A stretch of DNA of 64,000 nt. Source: Episyrphus balteatus (lineage: Eukaryota; Arthropoda; Insecta; Diptera; Syrphidae). Each line of letters starts with the position of its first letter. Within the stretch, counting starts at the first letter, position 1. This document shows positions 21,252-32,118 of the stretch, piece by piece. The translations under genes and the position numbers were made by a program. The notes beneath the pieces were generated by a model, which searched no databases, was not told the DNA's origin, and saw nothing but the letters and a program-made list of their open reading frames with translations. The stretch lies in NCBI RefSeq assembly GCF_945859705.1, contig NC_079134.1, positions 156,585,718-156,649,717 of the forward strand, given 5' to 3'.

Positions 21252-21596
21252 ATTATCAACTCAATTTGATAAGAAACATTTTTGAATTTCTTATCAAATA
21301 ATTAAAAAAGTTTTTATGTTTTGAAATTTTGATAATTAAAAACGTATTTTTCAAGACATTTTTTATTGATTTTCAAAATATATAAGCTTGATAAAAAAAC
21401 CTAAACTTTAATCAACTGCAATCAATTGGGGATCATTAGAGGATTCAAGATAAGTATTTATTCTATACGTTTTTAGAGCTTTATAGAATTATTTTTCTTA
21501 GTCCTGAAGAAGCGTGTAAGCACACGTGAAACGTCGACAAAGAAGAAAAGATAGACTCAAATCAAGACCTATAGCCAACGAAGAAGATTCACTTTA
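20976..21596 (+). repeat. Pseudo-LTR at the 3' end of the plus-strand Penelope
   Basis: 621-bp copy of 18074-18694, ending GATTCACTTTA without the 38-bp extension. It has A at 21346 where the other three pseudo-LTRs have C. Confidence 0.9.
21493..21549 (+). ncRNA. Hammerhead ribozyme motif in pseudo-LTR
   Basis: Identical to 18591-18647 at +2902 bp; predicted cleavage after 21535. With the upstream motif it would release a 2902-nt RNA (18634-21535) carrying the complete ORF of copy 2. Confidence 0.78.
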
Positions 21597-21597
21597 A

Positions 21598-21610
21598 TTA
21601 AAAAAAAATC
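21598..21610. repeat. Target-site duplication, right (Penelope pair)
   Basis: TTAAAAAAAAATC, identical to 14732-14744, followed at once by the continuation of the family A host repeat. Confidence 0.8.
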
Positions 21611-21845
21611 TGTATCAGAGACCTAACTTTTTTTTATTATCATTCGAATGACGTTTTTCAAATTGTCAAAACAAAATTCCTTACCTATAATCACTACTTT
21701 GTCAAAGGTTTACCTCATGTTTTAGTTTTAGAAAACCATTAATTTTTGCCGCACTGCGAAAGTGCGAGAGTGGAACGGGAGAAAATGTAGACACTTTTTT
21801 GTGGTGGCTGCCATGGTTCATCTATTTATAAGACGTTATCACGTC
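21611..21845 (+). repeat. Family A dispersed repeat, right part
   Basis: Resumes family A and ends with the family tail: GCCGCACTGCGAAAGTGCGA, then TGGTGGCTGCCATGGTTCAT and AGACGTTATCACGTC. The same tail closes the copies at 33951 and 55208. Confidence 0.85.
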
Positions 21846-24188
21846 AAAATGTCCAAAATGTGCAAGAAAGGGACCTTTCTAAAGGAAAATTAATAATGAA
21901 AACAATATTTAAATGCATATATGTATGCGGTATTTCAATCTGGTACTTACAACGCATTAAACTTTTTTCAAAACAAAAATTGCCATTTTCCGAAAATGTA
22001 ATTTCAAAATTATATCAAAAGAGCTGTCAAATCCATCATTGACTTCCTCTGGCATCACATACATTATAAGTCCTTGACATTGATAAGGGTTCATTTCTTT
22101 CAGTTTATACTCAAACTTCCACCTGTCAGATATTTATTAAGTGATACACAAAATATCATTTGATGTTCTGCTAAAAATATTCTCCTACAAAATCATAATT
22201 TTTTTGTTTGTTTGTTTTTTCATGATGACGTTTTTTTCTCTTTTCAAAACAAAAAACAAAAACATAAAATTTCTTTTTCTCTATCTAAACATTATATCAG
22301 TCAAAAAGTCTGCATCCGTCGCTTTCTCTCAGCGCCGCATATTATCCAAAAAAAAACTGACGTCAGATATTTTTCACACTTTCAGATGTTATATTTTTTT
22401 TTTTTTTTTTTTATTGTTTGACAGAGACAAAATAAAATCTCGAATAAATGAGCGATGAATTTTCAAATCACCAGACAGATTAGAACAACCATGGTTGCCA
22501 ATTGGGGTTTTTTAAACAACATTAATTTAGATGAATAAAAAGAGTTAATTAACCTCAGAAAATTACTTAAGTTAGGTGGGTTTTTTATAAATTAAAATTT
22601 TTGAAGGTTTGGTCAAATTTTTAATTTTATATTTAAAATAATGCAAAATAATGTTTAAAAAAATTACATTTTCTAAAAAAAAATTATGGTTAAATTAATT
22701 TTCATACAAAATTTTTCTTGTAAAAAAACAAATTGCGAAAAACAAAAAAATAAAAAATTAGGAAATTAAGAAATTATTTTATACAGAACATTTGTCAGTA
22801 TCTGGCAATATTGGCCGCGGATAAAGATTTTCAAAACACGCATATGTTTAGTATCTGAGGTGTGATAAAATCTCAATATTAACAACAAATATTGTATCAT
22901 TTACGAGTAAGCTACCTCACGGCTGAAATAATAAAATTAACAAGCTCACACTCTTAAAACAAGCAATTTTGTTTAAAAAAAAAAGAGAAACAAATAAAAA
23001 CAAAAAAGTTATTCTTTCCAATTTGATTTCCAATCGTCAGCTGGAAGAATCAGAAAACAAAACCCTGAATCACAGATAGTATAGTCTAGTGATGCCAGTA
23101 TTAATTGATTAGTCAAAAGCCAAATCCCGCATCTCTGCTAGAGAATTTGAACTGAAAAAATATTTTCAGTCCGAATGCAGGATACCATAGAAACGGAACA
23201 CGGTGTATCTTTTGTGTTAATATTCACGGTCTCTGGCAAAATATTTTACGGTTCACGAGCGTTAATTGCCCGGGGAAATAAATGACGGAGAATATATTTT
23301 TCAAGAATACACTTAGTTTTTGGAAATTAAAAAAAAAAAACAAAAACAAACATTTAAAGTGCACAAAATCGTAGATAATTTATTTATTTATTTTAAACGG
23401 ATGAAACACTTGTTTTTACGTGGAATTAAAAATATGTCATAAATTAAATTATATATTATAAATTATGGAAAATAGTTGATTTTTTTTTAGTTCAGTTCAT
23501 ACCTATGAATAAATTCCTAATTTTGTTTTTAATATTTTAAGAAAATTCAAAAGATATTTAAGTGAGTGGTGTAATTTTTGAAAATTTATTTTTCTACTTA
23601 ATGGCAAAAAGAGCTTTATTCGCTTAATAACTGCTGCTGTCTTTTGTTTTGTTTTATTAAAATTGTGCAGAATTAAAAATGTTTTGTTTAATTGTTTGTT
23701 TGTTTATTTTTTAATACGTTTTTGTTTTTAACTATAATTAAAAAAATAATAACAAACTTTTTTTTAAATAATTGAATGTTTATTGTCATTTTTTCTAAAT
23801 GAACTTTTTCTTATAATAAAAACAAAACCTGATGAAATATTTTTTTGTTTAATATTGGAGATATTTTTAGTTGCGATTTATTAGCTATCAGCATTCTTAT
23901 TCTTCTGTGACAATGTTTTGTATGAATTAAACGTTTAATATTTGAAATTTGTATGGAGATTTTTAATGTACTTATAATGGTTAAAAATAATCTGCAACTT
24001 GTTTTTATTACATTCCAACCAATTAGCAAAAACCTTAAAGGTGATATATTGAATGAAAAAAAATTTCATGCGTTTTTGAAGTCGCTTTCAATATTTGCTT
24101 CTTGAAAAGTAATGTTCAGGATATCACTTATGAAATTCATTTAAACTTTCGCTATGTGTTGATTACGTTATTCTGACAAAAAGCACAA
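21846..24188. other. AT-rich sequence without a supported gene
   Basis: Long A and T runs with a few less biased patches (about 22790-22930 and 23020-23290). Open frames here are phenylalanine/lysine-rich by-products of T and A tracts. No TIR, RNA gene or protein remnant recognised. Confidence 0.4.
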
Positions 24189-24196
24189 TTAAATAT

Positions 24197-25191
24197 CAGT
24201 TTCAGGGGGGGGGGGGGGGCAAAGGGGATTGGCGTACATTTTTTTCTGATTTTAGTACAATTCGGAATTCTTCAGATAATTTTTTTTGTATTTTGACGTC
24301 GAATTACATCACCGTTAAATTTTGCAAAATTTCTTATGCAACCTCAAAACTCCGTATTTTATCGTCTTAAGTATACCTATAGGTATTTACTTTTTTTTTC
24401 AAAAATAATATTTTCTAACAGATATTGGAAATAGAAATTTTTGATATTCCAGAATGTTAGTGGTCAACATAATTAATGGTTGCCCTTTGTTTTGTATTTT
24501 TGTATTAAAAAAGCAGCACATTACAAAAAATATATATTTCGGATTAGAAATCAAAATGAATTTCATTGAAAACAAGTTTTTGAACATTTTAGGTTCACTT
24601 TTTGCGCATTCACTTGCCGAAAGTATAAAATTAGGTGTTCTGCATTTCACTTATTTAGATTTTCTGATGGAATTCAATTCACTTTGTTTCTGTTCGTGAA
24701 TTTGGTACTTTTTTCAATGAATCTAAATTAACCTAATTAATTTTTCTTTTAAAACTTGCAATAATATCGCCCATGCTCTGCATTTTATTTACATATTTGA
24801 TTTGACTAGCAAAATGTGTCTTCTTATTTTTTCTTTTAAATTTTGCTTTTTCCATTAAAATTATAAAATTACATCCATGCTCAAAGCAGCAGTAATTTCA
24901 CTTTAGAAACAAAATAAAAATGGATGATCTCAACTTCTTGTGGTAGCTGTTTGTGTAAAATGTTTGGGTCACAAGAACTTTGAAAAAATAAAAAAACACT
25001 AGGTACTTTAAATGTAAAAGGAGGAGACAGCAGTACGAAGCTGTCGAGAACGGTAAAATGCTACTATATCAGTTTGATGAAGATGAATATAAAAAGACAG
25101 AAAAATTTTACGTTATAGTTAAATTCACCCTCTAAAAAATTTTTGAAAAATTTTCCAGCCCCCTTCAAATTTTTTTCTGGTTACGCCACTG
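24197..25191. mobile_element. hAT-like non-autonomous element with 8-bp TSD
   Basis: The right end is the complement of CAGTGGCGTAACCAGAAA, a hAT-type terminus close to the one at 2434. The left end reads CAGTTTCAGGGGG. Identical 8-bp repeats TTAAATAT flank the unit (24189-24196 and 25192-25199). The left TIR is badly eroded beyond CAGT, so the assignment rests mainly on the TSD plus the right end. The interior (995 bp) has weak overlapping frames and no recognisable transposase. Confidence 0.7.
24205..24219 (+). repeat. 15-G homopolymer
   Basis: Fifteen consecutive G in a very AT-rich region, just inside the left end of the hAT-like element. G-rich subterminal tracts also occur in the hAT at 2434-3806 and in the element ending at 44848. 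Confidence 0.95.
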
Positions 25192-25199
25192 TTAAATAT

Positions 25200-27756
25200 G
25201 GGGCTGTAAAAGTTAGCTTTTGTGCGAAAAATTAAATTTCATTAAAATTATTATTTGTCTTTATTTATTCAGCTTAAATAGAACTTAAAAAAAAGAATAC
25301 AAATTCGGGAACAAATTTCATTTTTGAAATTGTTGGAAAAATCTGCAACCAAAATCTTTAATTTCCCATAGTTTTTAAAAGATATATAAATATTTAGATA
25401 CTTTAAACAAGAAGAACAAGTACTTGCCACACAATGGAACATTTTTATTTAAACAGCTTTTAAAATTTTCCAATATTAAAAAAAAAAAAAATTGCCATGC
25501 CGTTCTGAAAAAAGTAGTAGGTAATCCACTCATTTTGAAAATACAGATTTTTCAAAAAAGAAATATTTTTTTTAATCTATAAAATGGTTTATTTTTAGTT
25601 TTTTAACAATTTTAAAATTTAGGATACCAAAAGGTTTAACTAATTAGTTCATAAAACTTAGTCATCAAACCCGATATCTGATCCCATAGGTAGTTCTGAA
25701 ATTTAATTTGAATGCAAGTCATCACCATTCGAGAACCAATAAGTTATGGTCACGTTAGTTTTGAGCCAGGACACTGTTGTTGATAAATCTTTGTACTAAT
25801 TTCATAAACTGTAATATCAATCCAATTTTAAGTGCCAAAACATACTTACCTAAAGAGATTTATCAATGTTTAATGGACCATGACCTCACTTTACTATCTT
25901 TCACTAATCTAAACAAAACACCTTCAAATATAAGGAACATACGATTCGTATATAGATTTTTGTTGATTTTGTTCAATTCACATTCTAAGAAGATTCTAAG
26001 AACATTCTATTACCTATCAAGCTCATATTTTCACTCCCAAAGTACTATTGCAGACTAAGTACGCCTACACAAAGCTTGTTCAGCATTTCCCTGTTCCTTT
26101 TTTTTTATGAGCAAAACAACGTGTATAAAAATTTATTTGCCTTATTATCTTCATGCACACATACCAAACCAATACATACACTCCAGGTCAGTCGATTGTT
26201 ATCATATTTTCTTTTTTTTTTTTTCTGAAAAATTATAACACAAAATTTATTTTAAGGAAAGGTACAAAGGTATTTACGTGGGCCACTCGTAAAAAAAATT
26301 CCTACCAATCTTCTCAAAAAATCCTACCAAACTATATAAAAAATAACTAAAGCACTAATTCAAATGATGAAAATGCTTACAAAATAAAGAAAAAAAATAA
26401 ATGTTTTAATCAAAGAGCTTCGAGCATAACCACGAATTGGATGGTTTTCTCTTCGAACTTCTCCCAGAAAAAAAAAAAATAAAAAGAAAAAAATAATAAA
26501 AATTGTCTCACGACTATGAAACATCAAACAAGATGTCTTGTCTTTTGTACTGGATAAGGAATAATATCCTGTACGTGATCCCATAACACTCCACTGCCAT
26601 ATATGCCGAAAAAAAAGTAGATAGTCCTTCCTCTTGATGTCCTGATGGAGTAAAGAGAAGATTGAATTAATGTGAATGGTGCCAAAAGTATATTATTATG
26701 TCCCATGACAAAAGCTAAATGCTTGCTGCGTAATGAGCAGTAAATGTGACAATATTTGTTCGTCATGTCGCGTTGAGGTCCTGTGTTGTTATATATTTTT
26801 TTTTCTTTTCCTTATTTTTCATTGTTTATAGTACATATCTCCAAATTCTCCTCTATATTGTATGTTTGTATACACTTTTTGTGTGAAGAGGATTTTTGGG
26901 GAAGATTTTGTGCCTGTAAATGATTTATCATTGGGTTCTTTGCTAATTAAACCCAGGGAGTGTATTTTTTTTTTTGTTAAATGTATATAATAATAGAGGG
27001 TAAACAAAAGCGTATAATCTTTCTAATTTGATTTATGGAAACTTACAGACTTTCTTAACAAAAATAACAACAACAAAAATATATGAAGAAAAAAATAGGT
27101 CGACTCTGTTGCTTGGGATACCCATGGTTTCATTAAATGACTTTGGACACAAATACAAACAACAACAAAAAAACACCAAAAAATAAGAAAATATGTCTCT
27201 TTCAATGGAGAGATGCTTTTTCAAAGGAGACTGGTTTATAAATAAGTCCTTCTCTATAATCTCACATTTTCTGGTGTTTCCAGAAAAAAAAATTTCTTGA
27301 AATTGTTTCCATATATGATTTTGGACTGGCAAATTAGGAGAGCTTAAGGCTATGGAATATTTTTTTTTTTGTTTATTTTGTGAAGCGAATTAAACTCGTG
27401 TACCTAATTTTATTTTTTTTTATTTTCAAAGAAAAAATTATTCCTAATGAGCTCAAATTTAAGAATTGTGTATTTTGTATATTTTCATAACGTTAAAAAA
27501 TTGTTATAATTGAGAAGTTAATTTTTTTAAGTCTTTTTTAAGCTTTGAAGTTCTCGTTTCATAATTCTGCGGTCTTAAAAAAAATTATTTCGAATTCTGA
27601 TTTTAATTTCATTGTTAGAATTTTCGTTTGAAGTTTTATCCAAGATCTTCCATATAAATCCTTTTATTGCTGAATCGGGTAGATGATAAAATCAAGAATT
27701 GAAAATTTGCAGATTTTTTTTTTGAATTTTTTTTGAAAATTTATATTTTTTTTTTG
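25200..27756. other. AT-rich sequence without a supported gene
   Basis: No transposon ends, RNA genes or coding exons recognised. Around 25680-27340 the sequence is less repetitive and may be host intron or intergenic DNA; open frames there lack coding character. Confidence 0.4.
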
Positions 27757-28323
27757 AAGTGAAAACTTCTTTAGTATCGTAGTGATTTGAAACAAGATGA
27801 AACGAAAACGCGACACGACATCAACTTGTTATAACTTTTTTGTTTTAATAGATAGATGAATGAAATTTGTACTGTAGATAGGTAATTAAATAAATTATAA
27901 TTGTATAAAATTTCAATTAATTTCATGTTCAAAATTCGGAGATAACGGTAAAAAGATGTTCTTTTCCAACACACGTTATATCTTTTGATCTAGTGCACAT
28001 ACAAATTTGATTTAACTTTAATACGCATGCTGATAACATAAACTTTTATTTGATATATCACACGGTACGGTAACGGTACGTGCTCTACAAGTTACACAAT
28101 CTTAAATTGAAAAATACCTCAAAACACCTGTGGAGATCTGTTGCCAATGACCGGTCACCAGTGTAGGAAGTACCGTTATCTCATTTCGAAATTTCGACAT
28201 AGTTGGCTTAAAAAATTATTACTTTTTTTTGTAGGCATGGTAGAAATTTGATTGAAGCGTCATATGAAAGGTGAAAATTGATATAATATTTAGATTTTTT
28301 TCGATTTTTTTTTTCACTTCTAA
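27757..28323 (-). repeat. Family B dispersed repeat (shares family A core)
   Basis: Bounded by GAAGTGAAAAC at the left and TTTCACTTC at the right, a short inverted terminus shared with the copy at 39498-40512. The interior is the family A core on the minus strand, for example the CACCTGTGGAGATCTGTTG and GTAGGAAGTACCG blocks seen complementary at 14030-14085. Non-coding. Confidence 0.75.
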
Positions 28324-29058
28324 CACGTGGGAATTTGTTCACATGATTTTTTTTTTAATGGTTTTTTAAATATTAAAATAATTGTAATTGTATTCAAAAA
28401 AAGTAAGTTAATTTATTGTTTTAATAACACTAGTTTACAAAAAAATAAAAAAATTGTGGACACCAACCACCGTTATACTTTTCGTATAGATTTGAGCCCA
28501 AAAAACTCGAAAATCTTATCTAAGAAAATATTTATGGATAGGTTTTCAAGATATGATTTTTCCAAGTTTTTTGTCATTGTTCTTCCCAGCATACTTAGTA
28601 TTCGGGCTACATCTTGAGTAATAAACGACTACCTAATCCGAACAGAAAAGTCAGCGCCTGAAAGCTAAGTAAATAAACAATAAATAAATGTTTTTCAACA
28701 TAATGGTCAAAAAAATTGCATCCGGCAAAAATTGGATAAAATATGGACTACTGTTTTTGGTCTACTGTTTTTGATCGTTTTGAACCATTTTTCTGTCACT
28801 AACTCCTCAATTTCAATCTTTTTGAATTTCTGAAATATATTTAGTATTAATGTATATCAAAATTATAACTTTCGTTTATTTTTTTCTGTCGAGAAATCCA
28901 GTAATTTTAAGTTCGATTCAGTTAAAAAAAATGCTCTAATTGAGCGTATAAAATCTGAATTCAATGTTGTTTTTTTCTCTAAAAATGGAAGAAAAAGTCA
29001 TTCTCGAGGTTTATGCTAATTTATAATTTAGTGAACCGAGCAGAAAAAACCATATAAA
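28324..29058. other. AT-rich sequence without a supported gene
   Basis: An open frame at 28327-28617 is lysine/isoleucine-rich and not convincing. Nothing else recognised. Confidence 0.35.
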
Positions 29059-29781
29059 CCCGAGTCGAACTTTATGTACGAATTTAGTACCTAAAGTAGA
29101 TTATAGAATCTACTTAAGTACTTTTCATCATAAAATAAACCTAAATTAGAACTTTGTATACTTACTAAACTCAGTATCTCCTGTGAAACCTTCACGACTG
29201 ATGAGTAACGACTTTCAAAACTGAAAACACTAGTTAAATCCTAAATATTCTACTTGTGTCCTGAGGTTTAGACCTGACTATGTACTTGTAAATCTTTTTA
29301 AGCTTGGCAGATACTATTAACACTATTGAAGCTAGGTTGAGACTATTAAAACTGAAACACTTTTTAAGTGCTAAATGTACTTCATGTGTCTTGAATGTTT
29401 TACTCCTAAATTTGTACACTTTCAGCTAGTTTGAGGCTATCAAAACTCCAAATTCTAGTTAAGTTCTAAAAATACAAGTTCAAACAAGCACGACCTCGGC
29501 CATTGTCTCTTGCACTTGACAAATTGAAGGCCATTTGAAGAAGTCATTCGGCGAGCGCGGATCAATGACTGTGTTGTCGCGTAATTTAATTTTTGAATAC
29601 AACGAAAAGTTAAAATATTTGAAAATAAAAAAAATATAATAATTTTGTGAAAAAGCAGAGCGTACGCTTAAAAGTGTGAAAAACTAATAATTTGTGAAAT
29701 AAAATAATCCAAATAGAAAAAAAGTGAAAGTGAATAAAAAAAAAGTTAGTACATTTTGTAGAGTCACAAATTTTTTTTATA

Positions 29782-30000
29782 GGGCAAGTATTGCTTTCGT
29801 GTCAAAACAAAATTACCTAATAAAAAATGGAGAAGTCCAAAAAAGTGGTTTTCGTCATGACGTTTGTCGGTCTATGCGTCCGAGTCGGTTCGTGTCGTCA
29901 CTGTACTGTACATGAAGCTGCTGCCTAAACGGGTGGGCGGATTTTTTGTTTCGTAATTTCCAAGGTTGTTTTTTTTATACAATCTCACTTGAAAAGTGTA
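29782..30000 (+). repeat. Family C dispersed repeat, 5' fragment
   Basis: Starts GGGCAAGTATTG, then TCGTCATGACG and CTGTACATGAAGCTGC and GCCTAAACGGGTG blocks matching 51683-51900. The 3' two thirds are not recognisable. Confidence 0.75.
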
Positions 30001-30234
30001 CCAAAAACCAAAGTGTATATAAAATTTAAAACAATGAGAAAAAAATTTAAAAAATTTTTTGTTCATGATTTTTTTTATTATTTTCTTCTGATTTCTTACC
30101 AAATCGTTAAAATTGCAATGGTAAGCAAACATGTATGTATTTACTTTTTGTTACAAACGCTAGTCGTGTATTTTATTTACTTTTTTTCTGAACGTGTTCT
30201 GAGCTTGTTCGTTTGTTGTTGTTTAAGGTACTAA

Positions 30235-30527
30235 GGCCGTGTGTGAATTGCGTTAAATAGATAACATCGTGTACAATTTTTGACACTATTGAGGTGAATA
30301 AAAAATTTTCAGCTGTACAAAAATTTATTGGGCTGGTTAAATTTGAGTTAAATTTTTTTTTGCAGATGGTTTTGTTTTTTTTTTTTACTAAAAAGGAGTT
30401 TCATGGCAGAAAAAACGCAGAAAAAATTTTAAACAATAATTCATACAGCTGAAATTTTTTTTATTAACCTCAATAGTGTCAAAAATTTTACACGATGTTA
30501 ACTATTTAACGCAACTCACACACGGCC
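30235..30527. mobile_element. PIF/Harbinger-like MITE with long TIRs and TAA TSD
   Basis: The ends read inward GGCCGTGTGTGA(A/G)TTGCG and stay inverted-complementary for about 85 bp, through ACTATTGAGGT and TTTCAGCTGTA. TAA flanks both sides (30232-30234, 30528-30530), matching the 3-bp T(T/A)A target of PIF/Harbinger. 293 bp, non-coding. Confidence 0.85.
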
Positions 30528-30929
30528 TAAATGTTTAATCAGCTAAGTACTGAATTACCTACCACATAAGCACGGCTATTAATTTATATAAATTGAATAT
30601 TTATTCTATCTTAATTCGAATTTGTAGGACCTAATAAGAATATTTAGAATCTATTGAAAACAAAAAGCCTATCGGATATAAGTATAGAATAAATAAGATT
30701 TAATGAGTTTTTGTAGTATATTTAGGTTTTAAAGAAGGGTTATAGTAACAATTTTTTTGGTCCTAAATAACTACCCAAAATGGGATTTTTTCCGATAACC
30801 GACTATTTGCGGTCTTAAATAGAGGTTATTTTCTTTAGGAATTAAGTGATATTTATGGTCTATTAAATCTTAATAGAGAATGTTTGGGTTTAAAATAGGT
30901 TTCAAATAGTGCCAAATGTTCGACTCGGG

Positions 30930-32118
30930 AAGTTTTCTTCTAAAAATCAAATTCAGCAGTTAAAAAATGATATATCCAATTTGCAGTAGTTTTTCTTATA
31001 ATAAAGGGTCAGAAACCAAATTGCTTGTAAAATATTCAAGTAAATATGTATTTCCCTCCCTTACGTAAGTACTTTTGTTTTATTTCTTTCGACTTGTCTG
31101 TGGAGCAGGAAGCAAGTCAGAATAAAACTTTCCAAATTAGAGTTGCGCTTCAACTTTTACTTTTTATGTAAAACAATTTCAAAGTCTAACTGAAGAGAGA
31201 AAGAGAGCACTATAAACATATACGAGTTGGTTTAGTTGAAGTGATATCAAATTTAAAATTCAAACCATCCAAAAAGGAAATATTAATTCATTCATGGGGA
31301 AATCTCTCTTTCTGTTTCTCTGACTAGTTGGAAGGTACTTATGGAAAAGTTTAGCATACTTAAAAATTCCACAAGAACTCCCACGAGTTGGTTCAACGTC
31401 CATCTTTATGTGTGTTTCGGCTTGAATATGGGGCAATTTGAAAAACCCCAAAAGATTGCAGGCAGAAAATGTTGTAAAAGTTTATGCGGCTGGAAAACGG
31501 TCGTTGTGTAAATACTACCACACGCACTGTCCATTCAGAGTTTTGGTTGCAAAATTTCAACTTTTGGTCTGAGTTTAAGGGTTTTTTTTGGTTTGATGAA
31601 TATAACCAGTAACCACCCTTAAAACCCTTTCCCTTCTATAATCCATAACGAATGCATTAGCTAATTAAACGTTGCAGGTGGTATTTGTCCAGAGAAGGCA
31701 TGACTGCGCCAACATTTCCTTGAAATATTTCCCACGAAGTTTGTTTCAATGTGTGGTAGCTCATAGAAGCAAATATTTCATACACGCAAGACAAGTATCG
31801 TCGTGGTCTATTTATGAGTTGAAGCAGAGCCCAGCGCTTAATAAAATGGCTGAATGTAAATTGATGTAATGAATTATGAAATGTGTGCCAGTATTTGATA
31901 AAGGCATTGCTGGTTAGCGAAAGTTTATAACGTAGTTTGATTTTGTCTTCTATTTAATTAACTGCCTTCTGGATCTCACGTGCATATTTAATTACAGCCT
32001 ATTTTTTCAGATTTTTTTTAGTTTTCAGCTTTTAGAAGGTTATTTATTAATCGGAGATTGCTTAGAAATCGCATTTTTCTCTTGTTTTTAATCCATGTTT
32101 TAAGATTTGTTGGAAAAA
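30930..32118. other. Unique-looking sequence, no supported gene
   Basis: More balanced base composition at about 31040-31960, without repeat matches inside the window. Open frames at 31260-31451 and 31672-31869 show no domain. Candidate host intronic or regulatory DNA. Confidence 0.35.

Larger units (their letters stand above)
14745..21597. mobile_element. Head-to-head pair of complete Penelope-like retroelements
   Basis: Two Penelope-like elements abut at 18073/18074 with their 5' ends facing: 14745-18073 on the minus strand and 18074-21596 on the plus strand. Bases 14783-18073 and 18306-21596 form an inverted repeat with 3291-bp arms and a 232-bp spacer. Both long ORFs encode the same protein, and the minor opposite-strand frames also coincide. 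The one base difference I noticed is at 21346 (A, where the three other pseudo-LTRs have C on the element strand). The left 3' terminus carries about 38 bp (14745-14782) absent from the right one; terminal extensions of this kind are known in Penelope. A single 13-bp duplication bounds the whole pair. Confidence 0.92.
29059..30929. mobile_element. Possible element bounded by a 12-bp inverted repeat
   Basis: CCCGAGTCGAAC (29059-29070) and its complement GTTCGACTCGGG (30918-30929) face each other 1.87 kb apart. Between them lie three degenerate repeats around 29219, 29349 and 29447 (a CTAGTTAA...CTAAA block), a family C fragment and a PIF/Harbinger-like MITE. No TSD was found, so this is tentative. 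Confidence 0.35.

Noticed and set aside
14745..21597. Bacterial retron, DGR or group II intron reverse transcriptase
   Set aside because: The ADKGN, GLPKIHKP and YVDD blocks with a C-terminal GIY-YIG domain, pseudo-LTRs and eukaryotic surroundings fit Penelope-like elements.
22141..22458. Phe/Lys-rich ORF resembling a membrane protein
   Set aside because: Hydrophobicity comes from poly-T tracts; composition matches the AT-rich background.
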